The translations under genes were made by a program, and so were the position numbers. Shown here piece after piece: positions 5,861 through 8,198 of a stretch of DNA of 8,198 nucleotides. The stretch is taken from assembly GCA_902795765.1 (NCBI GenBank), contig CADBMQ010000002.1, positions 1 to 8,198 of the forward strand, in the 5' to 3' direction. Positions within the stretch are counted from its first letter, which is position 1. Each line of letters begins with the position of its first letter. Source of the DNA: Oscillospiraceae bacterium (lineage in GTDB: Bacteria > Bacillota > Clostridia > Oscillospirales > Acutalibacteraceae). The notes below the pieces were generated by a model. It was given only the letters and a program-made list of their open reading frames with translations. It was not told where the DNA came from and did not search any database.

Positions 5861-5890
5861 CATATAATGTTAAATTGAAGGGATTTTGAA

Positions 5891-7270
5891 ATGATACATT
5901 CTTATAAACTCGGTGGTCTGAATATTGTGCTTGATGTTTTTTCGGGTGGTGTTCATATCGTTGATGATGTGGCTTTCGACATTATCAACGATTTTGAAAA
6001 GAAATCTGCCGAGCAGATTAAAGCAGATGTTTTGGAAAAATACGCCGACAACCCCGAAGTTACTCCCGATGAGGTTGACGAGTGCATTGAGCAGATTGAG
6101 GCTCTTAAAAATGCGGGTAAGCTTTTCACACCCGATAGTTTTTCAAATAAGGCTACCACTTTAAAAGAACGCAGTGCCGGTGTTGTTAAGGCTTTGTGCT
6201 TGCACATCGCCCACTCGTGCAATTTGAACTGTTCTTACTGCTTTGCAAGTCAGGGTAAATATCACGGCGAGCGTGCTTTGATGAGTTTTGAAGTCGGCAA
6301 ACAGGCACTCGATTTTCTCGTTGCAAATTCGGGTAGCAGACACAACCTCGAAGTTGACTTTTTCGGTGGCGAACCGCTCATGAATTTTGATGTTGTAAAG
6401 CAACTTGTCAAATATGCTCGTTCGATTGAGAAGAAAGCAAACAAGAATTTTAGATTTACACTTACTACAAACGGTGTTTTGATTGACGATGACGTTATCG
6501 ACTTTGCTAATCGTGAGATGAGCAATGTGGTTTTGAGTTTGGACGGCAGAAAAGAAGTTCACGACCGTTTTCGTGTTGACTACAACGGCATTGGCAGTTA
6601 TGACAAGATTGTGCCGAAATTCCAAAAACTCGTTAAAGCGAGAGGCGACAAAAACTACTATATGCGTGGTACATTTACCCACCACAATCCCGACTTTTTG
6701 GAAGATATTAAAACGATGCTTGATCTCGGCTTTACCGAACTGAGTATGGAACCTGTTGTTTGTGCGTCTGATGATCCGTCGGCTCTCACTAATGACGATT
6801 TGCCTATCGTAATGAAGCAATACGAGAAACTTGCCGAACTTATGATTGAAAGAAGAAAGGCTGGCAAGCCGTTCACTTTCTACCACTATATGATTGACCT
6901 TAAAGGCGGTCCGTGTATTTATAAGCGTATTTCGGGTTGTGGCTCGGGAACGGAATATATGGCGGTTACCCCTTGGGGAGATTTGTATCCGTGTCATCAG
7001 TTCGTTGGCGACGACAAATTTAAACTCGGTAATGTTTATGACGGTGTTACTGCAACTGACGTTCAATCGCAGTTTGCGGCTTGTAATGTTTACACTCATC
7101 CCGAATGTAAGGACTGTTGGGCAAAACTTTACTGTTCGGGTGGTTGTGCCGCTAACGCATATCATGCGACCGGTTCGGTCAATGGTGTGTACAAATATGG
7201 TTGCGAGTTGTTCCGCAAGCGTATGGAATGTGCGATTATGGTTGAAACCGTAAAGATGCTTGAAGAATGA
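5891..7270 (+). CDS. scfB: Radical SAM/SPASM SCIFF peptide maturase (thioether-forming)
   Basis: Installs Cys-derived thioether crosslinks in the SCIFF precursor by radical chemistry, in the cytoplasm of an anaerobe. It has 459 residues. Residues 1 to about 95 form a PqqD/RRE-like N-terminal domain (start MIHSYKLGGLNIVLDVFSG) expected to bind the leader peptide. The radical SAM core starts at ALCLHIAHSCNLNCSYC, with the cluster cysteines 110, 114 and 117 in CxxxCxxC, followed by FFGGEP (157-162) for SAM binding and LTTNG (191-195). The SPASM region holds auxiliary iron-sulfur ligands: Cys350, G363-x4-Cys368, Cys406-x2-Cys409-x5-Cys415-x3-Cys419, and Cys438, matching the seven-cysteine SPASM pattern. 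Cys342, Cys398 and Cys447 are extra. The start follows GAAGGGA (5877-5883) by about 7 nt. It is homologous to CteB of Clostridium thermocellum. It is 76 nt downstream of scfA, across a hairpin, and its stop overlaps the next gene. Confidence 0.96.
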   Translation: MIHSYKLGGLNIVLDVFSGGVHIVDDVAFDIINDFEKKSAEQIKADVLEKYADNPEVTPDEVDECIEQIEALKNAGKLFTPDSFSNKATTLKERSAGVVKALCLHIAHSCNLNCSYCFASQGKYHGERALMSFEVGKQALDFLVANSGSRHNLEVDFFGGEPLMNFDVVKQLVKYARSIEKKANKNFRFTLTTNGVLIDDDVIDFANREMSNVVLSLDGRKEVHDRFRVDYNGIGSYDKIVPKFQKLVKARGDKNYYMRGTFTHHNPDFLEDIKTMLDLGFTELSMEPVVCASDDPSALTNDDLPIVMKQYEKLAELMIERRKAGKPFTFYHYMIDLKGGPCIYKRISGCGSGTEYMAVTPWGDLYPCHQFVGDDKFKLGNVYDGVTATDVQSQFAACNVYTHPECKDCWAKLYCSGGCAANAYHATGSVNGVYKYGCELFRKRMECAIMVETVKMLEE

Positions 7271-8198
7271 TGAATACTCCGATTTGCGATTTTGTACAAA
7301 ATTATATAAACTCTAACCCTGTTCGTGTTCATATGCCCGGTCACAAGGGTGTCGGCAAAATTGAGCGATTTGATTTGACTGAAATTGTTGGCGCAGATGT
7401 TTTATATGACCCACACGGCATTATTTTGGAAAGTCAGCAGAATGCGACTGAGATTTTCGGCTCGAAAAAGACAGTTTACTCGGTCGAAGGCTCTTCGTTG
7501 TCAATTCGTGCTATGCTATATCTTGTTAGGCTTTTTGCAAAAAAACCAAAGATTTTGGCGGCAAGAAACGCACACAAGGTTTTCATTTCTGCGGCAGCCT
7601 TGCTTGGCATTGTTGTTGAGTGGATTTTCCCGAAAAACAGTAATTACATTTCGTGTGATTTGACGGCAGACGAACTTGATAATCTGCTTTCGACTTCCAG
7701 CGAAAAGCCGACTGCCGTTTATTTGACTTCGCCCGACTATCTCGGCAATATTTTGGATATTGGCGGTATTTCGGCGGTGTGCAAAAAGCATGGTGTTTTA
7801 TTACTCGTTGACAATGCACACGGGGCATATCTTAATTTTCTGCCCGAAAACCAACATCCAATTAGTTTGGGTGCTGATTTATGTTGCGACTCTGCACACA
7901 AAACGCTTAATTGCCTTACAGGTTGCGGTTATCTGCACATTGGAAAAAATGCACCCGATTTGTTCGCAAATGAAATCGAAAGGGCTATGACTGCGTTTGC
8001 ATCTACAAGTCCGTCATATCTCTTATTGCAGTCGCTCGATAAGGCAAATGCTTATCTTGACGGCAAGTATAAAAGCGAACTTGTTACTAAATGCAAACAG
8101 ATTGAAACTGTCAAAAGCACGCTGTCTTCCGTTGGTTATGAATTTATCGGCAACGAGCCGTTGAAGATGACATTTTGTGCGAAAAAATACGGATATAC
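7270..8198 (+). CDS. PLP-dependent Orn/Lys/Arg decarboxylase-family protein, N-terminal 309 residues
   Basis: A fold-type I PLP enzyme resembling the short Firmicutes Orn/Lys/Arg decarboxylases (SpeA/YaaO type). Signatures: VHMPGHKG (20-27), GADVLYDPHGII (42-53) in the place of the family's LxDLhxPxG segment, VEGSS near 72-76 instead of the more usual NGST, LLVDNAHG (178-185) with Asp181 expected to hold the PLP ring nitrogen, and DSAHKTLNCLTG (207-218) with Lys211 as the Schiff-base lysine. The frame is open to the right edge. Its ATG (7270, or the adjoining in-frame ATG at 7267) overlaps the scfB TGA at 7268-7270, and no separate promoter is seen, so translational coupling with scfB is likely. 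Substrate cannot be read from the sequence: arginine, lysine or ornithine decarboxylation for polyamines is the family norm, but short YaaO-like members often have no proven activity. In Bacillus, yaaO precedes tmk and holB, so similar genes may follow. Confidence 0.86.
   Translation, partial: MNTPICDFVQNYINSNPVRVHMPGHKGVGKIERFDLTEIVGADVLYDPHGIILESQQNATEIFGSKKTVYSVEGSSLSIRAMLYLVRLFAKKPKILAARNAHKVFISAAALLGIVVEWIFPKNSNYISCDLTADELDNLLSTSSEKPTAVYLTSPDYLGNILDIGGISAVCKKHGVLLLVDNAHGAYLNFLPENQHPISLGADLCCDSAHKTLNCLTGCGYLHIGKNAPDLFANEIERAMTAFASTSPSYLLLQSLDKANAYLDGKYKSELVTKCKQIETVKSTLSSVGYEFIGNEPLKMTFCAKKYGY

Noticed and set aside
5863..5868. TATAAT just upstream of scfB as a separate maturase promoter
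   Set aside because: No -35 box at 16-18 bp (the position reads GTGTTA inside the hairpin loop) and no TG extension; possible but unsupported.
6161..7165. 334-residue open frame on the minus strand inside scfB
   Set aside because: Long only because the scfB codons lack reverse stops in that frame; no family resemblance and fully covered by the radical SAM gene.
1..8198. tRNA, rRNA, CRISPR array, insertion sequence or prophage signals
   Set aside because: No cloverleaf, regularly spaced repeat, transposase, integrase or terminal inverted repeat was seen on reading either strand.

Overview
The window looks like chromosome from an anaerobic member of the Clostridia (Firmicutes), probably a gut Oscillospiraceae/Ruminococcaceae- or Lachnospiraceae-like lineage. 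Four things suggest this: a SCIFF ranthipeptide locus (precursor plus radical SAM maturase), which is a hallmark of Clostridia; a potassium-type membrane pyrophosphatase; a STAS-kinase fusion of a kind common in Clostridia; and a DUF1934/YwiB gene next to argS, as in Bacillus. Base composition is moderately AT-rich, intergenic gaps are short, and ribosome binding sites are Gram-positive-like. No mobile element, tRNA, rRNA or CRISPR array is visible. The genus is inferred, not proven.

Layout. (1) 1-1992, minus strand: a tight operon transcribed murI (glutamate racemase), then a DUF1934 gene, then argS, which runs off the left edge. murI and DUF1934 overlap by 4 nt and argS follows after a 24-nt gap. 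The operon has its own promoter at 2046-2074. (2) 2111-4276, plus strand: hppA, an ion-pumping pyrophosphatase, expressed from a perfect-consensus promoter and divergent from murI. (3) 4294-4326: a hairpin with T-tracts on both sides that can terminate both converging genes. (4) 4344-5522, minus strand: a fusion of a STAS domain and an aminoglycoside-phosphotransferase-like kinase. (5) 5523-5664: a compact divergent control region with two promoters and a 14-bp-arm perfect inverted repeat. (6) 5665-8198, plus strand: scfA (49-aa cysteine-rich SCIFF precursor), a hairpin, scfB (SCIFF maturase with SPASM domain), and an overlapping PLP-dependent Orn/Lys/Arg decarboxylase-family gene cut by the right edge.

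How the genes work together. The left operon joins cell-wall precursor supply (D-glutamate) to translation (Arg-tRNA). HppA couples hydrolysis of pyrophosphate, a by-product of reactions such as tRNA charging, to membrane ion gradients. The most unusual biology is at the right. scfA is driven by a TTGACA-N17-TATAAT promoter with an extended -10, and the hairpin after it may keep precursor mRNA above maturase mRNA. ScfB probably binds the ScfA leader through its N-terminal domain and forms Cys thioether crosslinks. This precursor has a seventh Cys in its leader half, and Gly at the position where the characterised C. thermocellum homologue, as I recall it, carries its Thr acceptor. No dedicated exporter or protease is visible here.
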